A stretch of DNA of 64,000 bases from Aeropyrum camini SY1 = JCM 12091. Its GTDB lineage: Archaea > Thermoproteota > Thermoprotei_A > Sulfolobales > Acidilobaceae. The stretch covers positions 434,001 to 498,000 of the forward strand of contig NC_022521.1 of assembly GCF_000591035.1 (NCBI RefSeq), in the 5' to 3' direction. The translations under genes and the position numbers were made by a program. Below, in pieces: positions 1-7,961 of this stretch (position 1 is its first letter; every line of letters begins with the position of its first letter). The notes beneath the pieces were generated by a model that was not told where the DNA came from, ran no database searches, and was given only the letters and a program-made list of their open reading frames with translations.

Positions 1-1616
1 TTGAGCATGTAGACGTGGCCGCTTGAGGTCCCCACGTAAATGACGCCGCCCCCGCCAGCGATCTCGACCTCGGTGGGCGCGCCGCCAAGGTATATCGACT
101 GGGGGGCCGGCTTCCCCCGAGCCGGGTAGCCCTTGTCGTCGAGATAGTATATGTGTAGGAAGCCCTGCCCGCTGCCCACTAACAGCAGCTTGGAGAACCC
201 GTCGAACACCGGGTTCAGCGGGGTGTAGACCTCCGCTACCGTAGCCCCTGCCAGCCCGTCGGCCTCCAGGTCCTCGGGCAGTGGGAGCCAGGCCATCCAG
301 GTGTCGTCCACATAGCTGAAGCTAGCCTGGCTGGTCTCCAGCGTGATGTTGAGCAGCGGCTGCAGCGGCTTCACACCCCGCTCCAAACCCAGGACGTCTA
401 TGCACGTCTCTAGGCTGTCTGCGTCGCTCACGAACTCCATTATCACTATATCAAGGTCTACATGGGAGCCCGGCTCTGGGTCTAGGGGTGTCTCGGCCGC
501 ATAGCAGGTTGTGCTCAGGAGCTTCTCGTTACCCTGCTCGTCCACTAGGTAAGTAGACTCTGTATACAGGAATAGTAGGGTCTGGTCTGTGGCCGGCACC
601 AGGGCGTCGAGGACCTCGCTCGGCAGGACGGCGAGGCCTGTGTAATCGTCAACATAACCCTCCTCGACACCAAGCCCTGACCAGCTGGGGGGGACTAGTA
701 TGCGGAGTCCCTGGCCCGGGGTTGAGGCCATGTAGAGGGTGTACCTAGTCAACACGCCCCTATCGCTGTCGAATATCTCCTGCGGCGTGGCGGGGAGTAT
801 TGCGCCCGAAGGGGTCTTGTAGAACAGTAAGCCCGAGACCCGGGCGTCGAGGCCCTCGTAGTACGAGTCCGACGTGTTGGATACTGTGGAGCCCTTCTGG
901 AGGGCGCCGAGGATTAGTGAGGCCGTAGTGCCCAGGCTCCACTGCCCGGTGGGGGAGACGGCCTTGTCCCCCAACACCCCGGCGACAGGCGGGGAGGCGA
1001 AGCCGTGCTCAACCCCGCCGCCCCCCGTGGGGCTGAACTCGACCCAACCGTCGAGAGTCGGGTCTGCAAGGTAAGCCGCCCCCCCGCCATCCACCGCCAC
1101 TATCCTAGGGCTTCCTCCCCCGTCCCACACTAGGAGGCTTGAGACGCCTAGCCTGGAGGCTGTGTAGAAGTCTGCTCTGACGCTAGGGTTATCCAGGTTT
1201 ATAACGGCGACCTCTCCGGAAGAGGTTCCCACAGCCGCCCAGGAGCCTGTTGAACCGTCTATAGCCAGTTCTGTGGGGTCGCCGACGAGGGCCTGGCTCC
1301 ATGAGAGGCTCTTAGACCCCATGTCAACCCCCATAACGAGGCTCCCGAGCCCGGGCGAGGAGCCCGCCGCCACCAGGAGGCCCCTCCCCTCTGAGTATGC
1401 CGACAGCTGAACCGTAACGCCTCCAGGCAGGCTATAGCCCCTCAGCCCGTAAACCCTAGTGTAGAACCCTTCAAGCTCTTCCCCCGCGATCAGCCCCTGC
1501 TGGGGCGCCTCGCCCGGAGAGGCTGATAGGGGGGGCGAGGAGGCTAATGCCAGTATAGCGAGTATTGCTAAGGCTAGAAGGAGCTGTCTCAGGTTAATAA
1601 AGCTATTCTTCGACAA
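1..1616 (-). CDS. Large secreted protein, N-terminal part (runs off left edge)
   Basis: This reading frame is open from a TTG at 1616 through to the left edge, giving about 538 residues, so the gene is cut by the window. The N-terminus has a charged start followed by a long run of Leu, Ala and Ile and a small-residue cleavage region near residue 33, which reads as a signal peptide. The rest is rich in Gly, Ser, Val and Asp with recurring short hydrophobic strands, which suggests an extracellular beta-rich or propeller-like fold. I recognise no family. An AT-rich stretch near 1655-1668 could be its TATA box. The start is inferred from the signal peptide. Confidence 0.72.
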   Translation of the reverse strand, partial: MSKNSFINLRQLLLALAILAILALASSPPLSASPGEAPQQGLIAGEELEGFYTRVYGLRGYSLPGGVTVQLSAYSEGRGLLVAAGSSPGLGSLVMGVDMGSKSLSWSQALVGDPTELAIDGSTGSWAAVGTSSGEVAVINLDNPSVRADFYTASRLGVSSLLVWDGGGSPRIVAVDGGGAAYLADPTLDGWVEFSPTGGGGVEHGFASPPVAGVLGDKAVSPTGQWSLGTTASLILGALQKGSTVSNTSDSYYEGLDARVSGLLFYKTPSGAILPATPQEIFDSDRGVLTRYTLYMASTPGQGLRILVPPSWSGLGVEEGYVDDYTGLAVLPSEVLDALVPATDQTLLFLYTESTYLVDEQGNEKLLSTTCYAAETPLDPEPGSHVDLDIVIMEFVSDADSLETCIDVLGLERGVKPLQPLLNITLETSQASFSYVDDTWMAWLPLPEDLEADGLAGATVAEVYTPLNPVFDGFSKLLLVGSGQGFLHIYYLDDKGYPARGKPAPQSIYLGGAPTEVEIAGGGGVIYVGTSSGHVYML

Positions 1617-1730
1617 CCCAGGGTAACCCCCGGGTATACAGTAGGCCCAAGGGGTTTATGATATTATGCACCTCCCACCTCTTCCCTCGCCGGATTCAAA
1701 GCCCCAGAGCCAGTAGTATCCTGGTGGGGG

Positions 1731-2006
1731 ATGTTGGTGTTGAGGGTTAGCTGTGTTCAGGAGGCTATAAGGAAGGCGTATCTCGAGAGGGACGCGGCCC
1801 GGGGGCTTTTCCAAACCTTCTCGTGGCTTGTGGAGGAGGTTGGAGAGCTCTCAGAGGCCCTTAGAAGGGGTGAAAAGGATGGGATCGCAGAGGAGATAGC
1901 AGACGTTATAGCATGGACAATCAGCATAGCCAACCTGGTTGGGGTGGATGTCGAAGAGGCCCTAAGATCTAAGTACGGCGGCGAACTCTCAGGCTGCACC
2001 GGCTAG
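1731..2006 (+). CDS. MazG-like nucleotide pyrophosphohydrolase
   Basis: A short protein of 91 residues with the all-alpha NTP pyrophosphohydrolase signature: EEVGE around residues 35-39 and, after a spacer, EEIAD around residues 54-58. These acidic residues bind Mg2+ in the MazG/dUTPase-like family, which hydrolyses (d)NTPs to monophosphates and PPi and is thought to clean nucleotide pools. A GGTGGGGG ribosome site at 1723-1730 abuts the ATG, so the GTG at 1737 or TTG at 1740 is an equally good start. It stands alone, divergent from the secreted protein gene and convergent with GGGP synthase. The exact substrate cannot be read from the sequence. Confidence 0.85.
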   Translation: MLVLRVSCVQEAIRKAYLERDAARGLFQTFSWLVEEVGELSEALRRGEKDGIAEEIADVIAWTISIANLVGVDVEEALRSKYGGELSGCTG

Positions 2007-2194
2007 ACAGCCCAGCCTCCCCAAACCTCCCCGGAGGCTTGAGGGCCGGCGTCCCGCCCTTAGCAGGATCACCTATCTTGAATAACGGGTTTATGCTGCA
2101 CAGGCTTCCACCCGGGGGGGCGTTAGCCGCCTGGAGTAGTCTGGCGTTTCGGGGTTGCGACAGTGCAGCTGGTATTGAGGCTGTTGAACCGCGG

Positions 2195-2974
2195 CTATGT
2201 GGGTGACCCCGACTTGAAGGCCTTCACAATCTCGGCCAGCCTCTCCGGGTTCTCCTCGGCTAGCGTGCCTGTGACTAGGACGTCTGCCCCGGCTTCCGCC
2301 GCGGCCCTCGCGGCTTCCGGCGTCCTCACGCCCCCGCCCACTGTGAGGAGGACCTCGCCCCTGTACCCGGCGGCGTCTATGAGCTTCCTCGAAGCTGCTA
2401 CTGCCTCTGGGGGGACGGGTTTGGGGGCCCCGCTCCCGGCTTCGAGGTATACTATCCTCCCCCCCATCATTGCCCCTGCCAGTGCGTGGAGGGCTGCCAG
2501 CTCGGGCTTCTCGTAGGGTATGGGTCTGGCCCTTGCTACGAAGCCCGCGGCGCCTCCGTAGCCGACTATTATGTAGCTGGTCGGTATAGCCTCTAGCCCG
2601 AGCTTTAGGGCCAGGGGGGCGCCGAGTATCTGGGCCTGGACTATGTAGTATGGGTTGTCGCTGTTCAACACTGTTAGGAAGAGAACGGCGTCGGCATGGC
2701 GGCTCGCGTTCGTATGGCCCCCCGGGAATAGTATGACGGGGAGGCCGGAGGTCTTCGCCGCCTTCACAACCTCGTCGGTCTCCTCGAAAGTAACGCCAAT
2801 ACTCCCGCCTACCAGCACGGCGTCGCTCCCCGCCTCGGCAGCTCTAGCCGCTATCTCCCCGGCCTCGGCGGGGCCTGTCTTGTCGGGGTCTATCAGGGTG
2901 AAGTGGAGCCTCCCGCTAGACCTCCTCTTCTCCAGGAGCTTCTCCAGAAGCCTCCTCCCCGCCAACCTCTCCAC
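2195..2974 (-). CDS. Geranylgeranylglyceryl phosphate synthase
   Basis: This 259-residue TIM-barrel prenyltransferase of the PcrB/GGGPS family joins geranylgeranyl diphosphate to sn-glycerol 1-phosphate, the first committed step of archaeal ether-lipid synthesis. Visible motifs are LIDPDK near residue 27, GGSIGVT near 55, YLEAGSGA near 175 and VGGGVRT near 210, the last two forming the phosphate-binding site. The start lies inside the 3' end of the upstream Elf1-like gene (59-base overlap), so the two are almost certainly cotranscribed. The linkage of membrane-lipid synthesis to a transcription factor has no obvious functional meaning. Confidence 0.93.
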   Translation of the reverse strand: MERLAGRRLLEKLLEKRRSSGRLHFTLIDPDKTGPAEAGEIAARAAEAGSDAVLVGGSIGVTFEETDEVVKAAKTSGLPVILFPGGHTNASRHADAVLFLTVLNSDNPYYIVQAQILGAPLALKLGLEAIPTSYIIVGYGGAAGFVARARPIPYEKPELAALHALAGAMMGGRIVYLEAGSGAPKPVPPEAVAASRKLIDAAGYRGEVLLTVGGGVRTPEAARAAAEAGADVLVTGTLAEENPERLAEIVKAFKSGSPT

Positions 2975-3251
2975 ACCCTCTGCCCTCGAAATAGGCGTCG
3001 CTCACCAGGTTATACACGTCAACCTTCTCCAGACCCTCGGGCACCTCCATCTCGCAGCGGAGGCCGCAGTTGCCGCACACCGCCACAGCCCTCTTGACCC
3101 CGCTCTTCACATTCCCCTCCTCATCCTTAGCCTGGGTTAGGGTTATCGAGAGCGTGAGGCTGCCGCACCGGGGGCAGGTGAAGTATCTCTTGTAAACCTG
3201 CGGGACGCTCCGGACCTGCCTCCTCATCCTCTTCCTACGCCGCCTGCCCAA
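2916..3251 (-). CDS. Elf1-like transcription elongation factor (zinc ribbon)
   Basis: A 111-residue protein starting at TTG. It has a strongly basic N-terminus (GRRRRKRMRRQ), then CPRCG near residue 26 and CGNCG near residue 59, giving one four-cysteine zinc ribbon, and an acidic Glu-rich tail. This arrangement matches the Elf1/Spt4-partner family of elongation factors found in archaea and eukaryotes, which bind RNA polymerase. The divergent promoter shared with ahcY lies just upstream, around 3294-3302. Family assignment is by layout and the basic head plus zinc ribbon; precise function is inferred. Confidence 0.8.
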   Translation of the reverse strand: MGRRRRKRMRRQVRSVPQVYKRYFTCPRCGSLTLSITLTQAKDEEGNVKSGVKRAVAVCGNCGLRCEMEVPEGLEKVDVYNLVSDAYFEGRGCGEVGGEEASGEAPGEEEV

Positions 3252-3270
3252 AGTCTATAGGCACCCCTCA

Positions 3271-3313
3271 TGGATGCAAGGTTTGTCCAGAGGCCTTTTA
3301 GCCTTGGATGCAA
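3271..3313. promoter_or_regulatory. Divergent Elf1/ahcY promoter with 9-bp direct repeats
   Basis: The segment CCTTTTAGCC at 3294-3303 reads as a TATA element in either direction. It is flanked by two exact copies of TGGATGCAA at 3271-3279 and 3305-3313. If the box drives ahcY, transcription would begin near 3323, which places the ATG at 3308 outside the message and supports the TTG start at 3344. Whether the repeats bind a regulator is unknown. Confidence 0.4.
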
Positions 3314-3343
3314 ACCCTGTGGGGGGAAGAGGGGTGCCTAGGC

Positions 3344-4594
3344 TTGGCCCAGGGCTTCAAGGTTAGAGACCCCTCCCTGGCCGGGGAGGGCAGGATGCAG
3401 ATAGAGTGGGCGGAGAGGCACATGCCAGTGCTCATGAGGCTGCGTTCTGAGATGAGGGGGGAGAGGCCGCTGCGCGGTGTTAGGGTTGCGGCGTGCCTCC
3501 ACGTCACCAAGGAGACGGCGGTGCTGGTTGAGACTCTGAGGGAGTGGGGGGCCGAGGTCTACCTAGCCCCCAGCAACCCCCTCTCCACCCAGGACGAGGT
3601 TGCCGCGGCCCTGGCGGAGGCTGGTATAGGTGTTTTCGCGTGGAGGGGCATGACCCCCGAGGAGTATAACTGGGCTCTAACCACGGTGGCCGGGAGGGAG
3701 CCGGACATAGTTATCGACGATGGAGCCGACCTCCACGTTCTCCTGCACGAGGAGATGAGGAGCGTGGGGGAGAGGGTGTGGGGAGGCACGGAGGAGACTA
3801 CAACGGGTGTCATAAGGCTTAGGGCCCTCGAGCGGGAGGGCAGGCTCCTCTACCCCGTGATAGCTGTTAACGACGCCCTGACGAAGTTCATGTTCGACAA
3901 CAGGTATGGGACCGGGCAGAGCACTGTAGACGGGGTGCTCAGAGCCACTAACATACTGATCGCCGGTAAGACGGTTGTTGTAGCGGGCTATGGATGGGTG
4001 GGCAGGGGTATAGCCGCCAGGTTCAGGGGGATGGGCGCCAGGGTTGTGGTCACCGAGGTCGACCCGATAAGGGCTCTCGAGGCTGCTATGGACGGGTTCT
4101 CCGTCGCCACGATGGACGAAGCCGCTTCCGTCGGCGACGTGTTCATAACCGCGACGGGTAACATAAACGTGATAGACTCCAGGCATATGGAGAAGATGAA
4201 GGACGGGGCTATACTTGCAAACGCAGGCCACTTCAACGTGGAGATAAACGTCAAGGCGCTCGAGGAGATGAGCGTCTCAAAGAGGAGGGTGAGGAGATAC
4301 CTAGACGAGTACACCCTCCCCGACGGGAGGAGGCTATACCTGATAGGAGAGGGGAGGCTGGTCAACCTGGTCGCGGCCGAGGGCCACCCCAGCGAGGTTA
4401 TGGACATGAGCTTCTCCAACCAGGCCCTCGCCGTCCTCAAGATAGCCAGGGAGAGGGGGAGGCTGGAGAAGAGGGTGCACAGGGTTGAGAGGAGCCAGGA
4501 CGAGAAGGTCGCCAGCCTCAAGCTGGAGACCATGGGTATAAGGATAGACAGGCTCACGGAGGAGCAGAGGCTCTACCTGCAGAAGTGGAAATAA
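3344..4594 (+). CDS. ahcY: S-adenosylhomocysteine hydrolase
   Basis: A 416-residue enzyme that splits S-adenosylhomocysteine into adenosine and homocysteine, relieving product inhibition of methyltransferases. The NAD-binding Rossmann motif GYGWVGRG lies about residue 215, followed by the family motif TGNINVI, and the C-terminal part carries [13 protein letters not shown]. The frame is open from an ATG at 3308, but the promoter position and a GGGGTG ribosome site at 3331 favour the TTG at 3344. It stands alone as a single gene before the tRNA. In this window it pairs with MtnA and SpeE as AdoMet by-product recycling. Confidence 0.95.
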   Translation: MAQGFKVRDPSLAGEGRMQIEWAERHMPVLMRLRSEMRGERPLRGVRVAACLHVTKETAVLVETLREWGAEVYLAPSNPLSTQDEVAAALAEAGIGVFAWRGMTPEEYNWALTTVAGREPDIVIDDGADLHVLLHEEMRSVGERVWGGTEETTTGVIRLRALEREGRLLYPVIAVNDALTKFMFDNRYGTGQSTVDGVLRATNILIAGKTVVVAGYGWVGRGIAARFRGMGARVVVTEVDPIRALEAAMDGFSVATMDEAASVGDVFITATGNINVIDSRHMEKMKDGAILANAGHFNVEINVKALEEMSVSKRRVRRYLDEYTLPDGRRLYLIGEGRLVNLVAAEGHPSEVMDMSFSNQALAVLKIARERGRLEKRVHRVERSQDEKVASLKLETMGIRIDRLTEEQRLYLQKWK

Positions 4595-4658
4595 TCCGGA
4601 AACAGCTCCGGAAACAGTATTAAACCCTGGGAGGAATTGTAGATAGCTGTGGAGGCCT

Positions 4659-4770
4659 GGGCCCGTAGCTCAGCCAGGTAGAGCGCCCGGCTCATACCGC
4701 CGGGTCTCGGGTTCGAGCCAAACCCGCGTGAGACACCGGGTGGTCGGGGGTTCAAATCCCCCCGGGCCCA
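4659..4770 (+). tRNA. tRNA with anticodon CAU (Ile2 or elongator Met), intron-containing
   Basis: The gene folds as a full cloverleaf: acceptor GGGCCCG/CGGGCCC, D stem GCTC/GAGC, anticodon stem CCCGG/CCGGG, T stem GGGGG/CCCCC with loop TTCAAAT, discriminator A at 4770 and an encoded CCA at 4771-4773. The loop reads CTCATA then A after removal of a 38-base intron at 4697-4734, so the anticodon is CAU. The G1-C72 pair rules out the archaeal initiator. The GGGCCCG acceptor arm resembles crenarchaeal isoleucine tRNAs, so tRNA-Ile2 (substrate of TiaS) is slightly preferred over elongator Met. A TATA-like TATTAAACC lies near 4617. Confidence 0.93.
4697..4734 (+). other. tRNA intron at canonical position 37/38
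   Basis: These 38 bases interrupt the anticodon loop directly after A37. Within it GTCTC pairs with GAGAC and CGGGTT pairs with AACCCG, making the helix of a bulge-helix-bulge substrate for the archaeal splicing endonuclease. Removal leaves a 74-base tRNA with a standard seven-base anticodon loop. Confidence 0.88.
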
Positions 4771-4781
4771 CCACACATCCT

Positions 4782-4852
4782 AGCCAGCGATGAGGACGGT
4801 GGAGCGACGCTGACCACAACGGGGATGAGGAGCGACACTCCTCCGAGCACAC
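4782..4852 (+). ncRNA. Candidate C/D-box guide RNA directly downstream of the tRNA
   Basis: In order the segment shows a box C-like GCGATGA (4787-4793), a box D' CTGA (4810-4813), a box C'-like GGGATGA (4822-4828) and a box D-like CCGA (4843-4846). C to D' spacing is 16 bases and C' to D is 14, near the archaeal norm, and the GA dinucleotides needed for kink-turns are kept. Both putative guides contain GGAGCGAC or AGCGAC. It begins only 9-14 bases after the tRNA CCA, so a dicistronic tRNA-sRNA transcript is possible. An outer 9-bp inverted repeat, ATCCTAGCC at 4777 and GGCTAGGAT at 4869, encloses it. Confidence 0.42.
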
Positions 4853-5076
4853 GAGACAAAGCCTGCGAGGCTAGGATGGCTGTATCGCGGGGAGAACGGT
4901 GCAAACTTCTTAAACCGCCTACCCACAACCCAAAGAATAGTGGGGGCGGAGCCCCCTACCCAGAGACTCTGCCGGAGTAAGTGTAGGCAGGGGGTCCAAG
5001 GCTCGAGAATGCCTGCGTGGAACGAGGACCTCGGGGTGTTCGAAAGGCTGTTGGCGAGTGGAGTGGTGTTGGAGAG

Positions 5077-5367
5077 ATGGCCAGCGTGAGGTTCGAGGAC
5101 CTGAGGGTTAACGGCAGTGTAGTCTGCCCCAGGTGCAGGATACCGATGTACTATGCCAGCGAGACCGTGAAAGAGGGTGGAAGGCACATGATAACCAGGT
5201 TCTACGTCTGCACCTCCTGCAAGCTAAGGCTAGTAGACGAGAGGATAGTCGTTATCCCACACTCCAGCATTGTCGAGGTGGAGGTAACTGGCGACAGGAG
5301 GACCATCTACAGACAACATGTAGACAAGCCTAGAAGGCAGGCCAGGGGAAGGGCTACAAGGAGATAA
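5077..5367 (+). CDS. Small conserved zinc-ribbon protein
   Basis: A 96-residue protein beginning at ATG 5077; an upstream in-frame ATG at 5017 lacks a ribosome site and adds unlike sequence. CPRC near residue 16 and CTSC near residue 43 form one zinc ribbon, followed by a beta-rich middle and an Arg-rich tail that could contact nucleic acid. I do not recognise a named family. It is likely a crenarchaeal single-domain protein with a role in information processing, which is inference from the zinc ribbon and basic tail alone. T-rich stretches after the stop (5382-5387 and 5401-5406) look like archaeal termination signals. Confidence 0.7.
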   Translation: MASVRFEDLRVNGSVVCPRCRIPMYYASETVKEGGRHMITRFYVCTSCKLRLVDERIVVIPHSSIVEVEVTGDRRTIYRQHVDKPRRQARGRATRR

Positions 5368-5379
5368 TAGACCTAGACT

Positions 5380-5407
5380 ATATTTTTGCATGCAACCCTG
5401 TTTTTTA
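5380..5407 (+). terminator. Oligo-T terminator region
   Basis: Two T tracts, five T at 5383-5387 and seven T across 5400-5406, lie 15-40 bases beyond the stop of the zinc-ribbon gene. Archaeal RNA polymerase terminates at such tracts without needing a hairpin. A palindrome TTGCATGCAA lies between them. Confidence 0.4.
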
Positions 5408-5784
5408 ACGGCAAACCCCCCAGGGCTAATCAGGAAGCCCCGGGAAGCCCCCTTACGGGGCTGATGCTTAAATTATGGATTTGTAGAGTTTATATTCATA
5501 ACCTGCCTAGGTTCTTCTCTCGACCCCTGCGGGTGATGGGAGCGGTGTTCCAAGACCCATAGGGTTAGTCTAGATATGAGCCCCACGCCGCTGGGCTCCA
5601 CCGCCCTCCGCAACACCCCAGAGGGGGCTTGGTTGCCAGCGCGGGCGAGGCGGAGCTGGATGAAAACCACATCACAGTAGGAACTGGGGCTATGGGGCTA
5701 TAATGTGGGGGGACGGCAATCCTGGCTTCACGCATTATCCTAATTTCCCCTTCGGGACTCTACACACTCATACTCCGGTGCTCT
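5408..5784. other. Intergenic region, no gene recognised
   Basis: No convincing coding frame is seen. There is a small hairpin at about 5446-5462 (AGCCCC and GGGGCT around a CTTAC loop) and a TATA-like GTTTATATTC near 5487. The stretch after 5520 is GC-rich and could hold a structured RNA, but I could not build a coherent fold or find SRP, 5S or C/D-box signatures. Confidence 0.35.
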
Positions 5785-6408
5785 TTGGTGAGGCGCCTCA
5801 GGGAGATGTACATGGAGTATAGGAGGATAGTGCAGGTGTATCCCGACACGCCAGCCATAGCTAGGAGGATGTTTGTGACCAACGGTTTCGATGGTCTCCT
5901 GGCCGCCATAGGCGTTAACATAGGCGGCTACAGCAGCGGGGCTGATCCGGTTGTCATGGTTATGAGCATTATGGGAGGGTCGCTTGCTATGGGTGTTCTG
6001 AGCGGGGTCGTGGGTGTTTATCTCAGCGAGAGGGCTGAGAGGCTTAAGGAGCTGTCTAGGCTGGAGAAGAAGGTGTCGAGGAGCCTGAGGAGGAGCATAT
6101 ACTGGAAGGCCGCCAACATAATACCCCTCTACATAGCGCTCTGGAGCGGGGTGGGTGTGATAGCCTTCCCCCTGGTAAGCATCACCCCCTATATCGCAGC
6201 GGCCTACGGCCTCCTCGGCATGGGAGAGGCTTTCGCGGCCTCCCTAGCCATAGCACTTACACTATCGGCGGCCCTAGGCCTCTACCTAGGCGTTGTGAGC
6301 GGCGAGAGCAAGCTGTACTCGATGGTTAGGGGGCTGATGCTCGCTGTGGGGGCTATTATACTGGTGCACCTGTTCAAGTTCGCCGTTGCAGGGCCCCTGC
6401 CAGGGTGA
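5785..6408 (+). CDS. VIT1/CCC1-like membrane protein
   Basis: A 207-residue polytopic protein. After a basic amphipathic head come hydrophobic segments at about residues 35-55, 60-80, 110-130, 133-160 and 180-200. The TNGFDGLLAAIG stretch around residue 32 and the following Gly-rich helix resemble the first helix of the VIT1/CCC1 family, which moves Fe2+ or Mn2+ across membranes. Between helices 2 and 3 there is a charged Glu/Arg/Lys segment where the family holds its metal-binding helices, but I cannot identify the metal-binding glutamates. TTG 5785, GTG 5788 and ATG 5806 are all possible starts. Its end overlaps the convergent M20 gene by 35 bases. Confidence 0.6.
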   Translation: MVRRLREMYMEYRRIVQVYPDTPAIARRMFVTNGFDGLLAAIGVNIGGYSSGADPVVMVMSIMGGSLAMGVLSGVVGVYLSERAERLKELSRLEKKVSRSLRRSIYWKAANIIPLYIALWSGVGVIAFPLVSITPYIAAAYGLLGMGEAFAASLAIALTLSAALGLYLGVVSGESKLYSMVRGLMLAVGAIILVHLFKFAVAGPLPG

Positions 6409-7687
6409 GGGGCAGCCTGGCGAACGCCTCAACCAGGAACCTCAGCTCGACAAGGTCTATATGCTCGTCTGGAGCGTGGGCCAGCTCTCCGCGGGGCCCG
6501 TATGCAAGGGCTTTAGAGCCTTTGACGGTGTAGTACCACATGTCAAGGCCCCCGGGGCATACAACAGGCTGTCCTATAACCCTCCCTGACTGGCGGGCCG
6601 CCTCACGGAGAGCCTCGTACAGCTCCCCCGGCTCGTTTATAGCCGGCTCCGCAGAGATGACCTCCTCCGCCTCGACCTCAGCCCCATGCTTCACAGAGAG
6701 CCAGGTCAGCACGCCGACAAGCTCGCCCCGCGCCTGGGCCACGGTCTCCTCCGGTATGAGACGCCTGTCCACCGTGAAGTAGAACTCTCCCGGCACCTGG
6801 TTAGTCTTCCCTCCCCCGGTGACGCCAGCCTCGCCCCCCAGGGATACTGTAGGCCTGGCGGACTCCTCAGGCTCTATCCTGTACTTGCTCCTCCTTCCAG
6901 CGTACATAGCGGCGAGAGCCTGCTGGAGGTCTAGGGCTATGGCAGACGCCAGCAGGAAAGCGTTCCGCCCGTGCCAGGGCGTGCTGGCGTGAGCAGTCCT
7001 CCCCTTAACCCGGACCTTCATCCAGAGTATACCCCTGTGGCCGTGCCACGGCTTCTCCAGGCCGCTGGGCTCCGGCAGTATAACGTACTCGGGCGTCACA
7101 CCCATCCCGTTCACAAGGTATCCTGTGCCGCACTCGCCCCCGATCTCCTCGTCGGGCACGAAGGCAGCCTCAAGCCTAAGCCCCTGCGGCCAGGCCCCCG
7201 AGAGCTGGAGGGCCTTGAAGGCGCCGAGGGCGGCGGCTATACCCCCCTTCATGTCTATAGCGCCGCGGCCGTAGAGCTTCCCATCCTTCACCACAGGCTT
7301 GAAAGGCTCTGTTACAGTCCACCCCGGCCCGCCTGGCACGACGTCGTAGTGGCCGTTGAAGTGGAGGGCGGGGCCCCCCTCCCCCCTCCTGCCGTAGACT
7401 ATAAACCTGGGGTTCTCGGAGGCGTGTCTACACTTCTCCCTCTGATACTCAGCGGGGACCCTCTCAACAGCCACCTCAAAGCCCATGGACTCGAGCTCCC
7501 TGGCTAGGAGTTCCGCGGCCTCCTCATAGTGGTCCCCCTGGGGGGCGACAGTCGGGATCGAGACCAGCCTCTTCAACACCTCCACAGAGTAGCCGAAAGC
7601 CTCCTCCAACACACCAGCTTCTAGAGAAGCGGCCAACGGGTTCACCAGGATAGTATATTGGGGGGTGAGGATATTAGGTTGACGCAC
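6374..7687 (-). CDS. M20 family zinc peptidase/deacylase (ArgE/DapE-like)
   Basis: A 437-residue open frame with all M20 landmarks: FNGHYDVVP (His and Asp ligands) near residue 110, GRGAIDMKGG near 137 with the bridging Asp, PDEEIGG near 174 with the catalytic Glu pair, and a C-terminal GGLDMWYY segment. Such enzymes hydrolyse N-acyl or peptide bonds, as in acetylornithine deacetylase or succinyl-diaminopimelate desuccinylase. No amino-acid biosynthesis neighbours help choose a substrate. The first 25 residues look unlike coding sequence of the family, and in-frame GTG codons at 7645 and 7612 are likely better starts. Confidence 0.85.
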   Translation of the reverse strand: MRQPNILTPQYTILVNPLAASLEAGVLEEAFGYSVEVLKRLVSIPTVAPQGDHYEEAAELLARELESMGFEVAVERVPAEYQREKCRHASENPRFIVYGRRGEGGPALHFNGHYDVVPGGPGWTVTEPFKPVVKDGKLYGRGAIDMKGGIAAALGAFKALQLSGAWPQGLRLEAAFVPDEEIGGECGTGYLVNGMGVTPEYVILPEPSGLEKPWHGHRGILWMKVRVKGRTAHASTPWHGRNAFLLASAIALDLQQALAAMYAGRRSKYRIEPEESARPTVSLGGEAGVTGGGKTNQVPGEFYFTVDRRLIPEETVAQARGELVGVLTWLSVKHGAEVEAEEVISAEPAINEPGELYEALREAARQSGRVIGQPVVCPGGLDMWYYTVKGSKALAYGPRGELAHAPDEHIDLVELRFLVEAFARLPLTLAGALQRRT

Positions 7688-7961
7688 ACAGACGTTCGGC
7701 CATGCAGCTTCACACCGTATAAAATAGAGAGACTTCCCGCCCCGCCCTCAACCCTTTCCTGAGGGTTATGGGGTTATGGTGGCCGTGGAGGCCAACGGCG
7801 CGGGCCTCCCATCTAAGCCAGCCCCCAGGGGCGCTGGGCTGCTGAATAGCATCTCCACCCCGCCTCCCACCGGGCGCCGGGGCCCGCCAGGTCATTCGAG
7901 GGAGTAGTGTTGTCCGCTAAAGCTTCCAGCCCACATCAAAGTACTTCGTTGGTGTTCTGGG

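Noticed and set aside
5408-5784. Possible SRP or 5S RNA in the gap
   Set aside because: No SRP S-domain or 5S signatures were found; only isolated hairpins.
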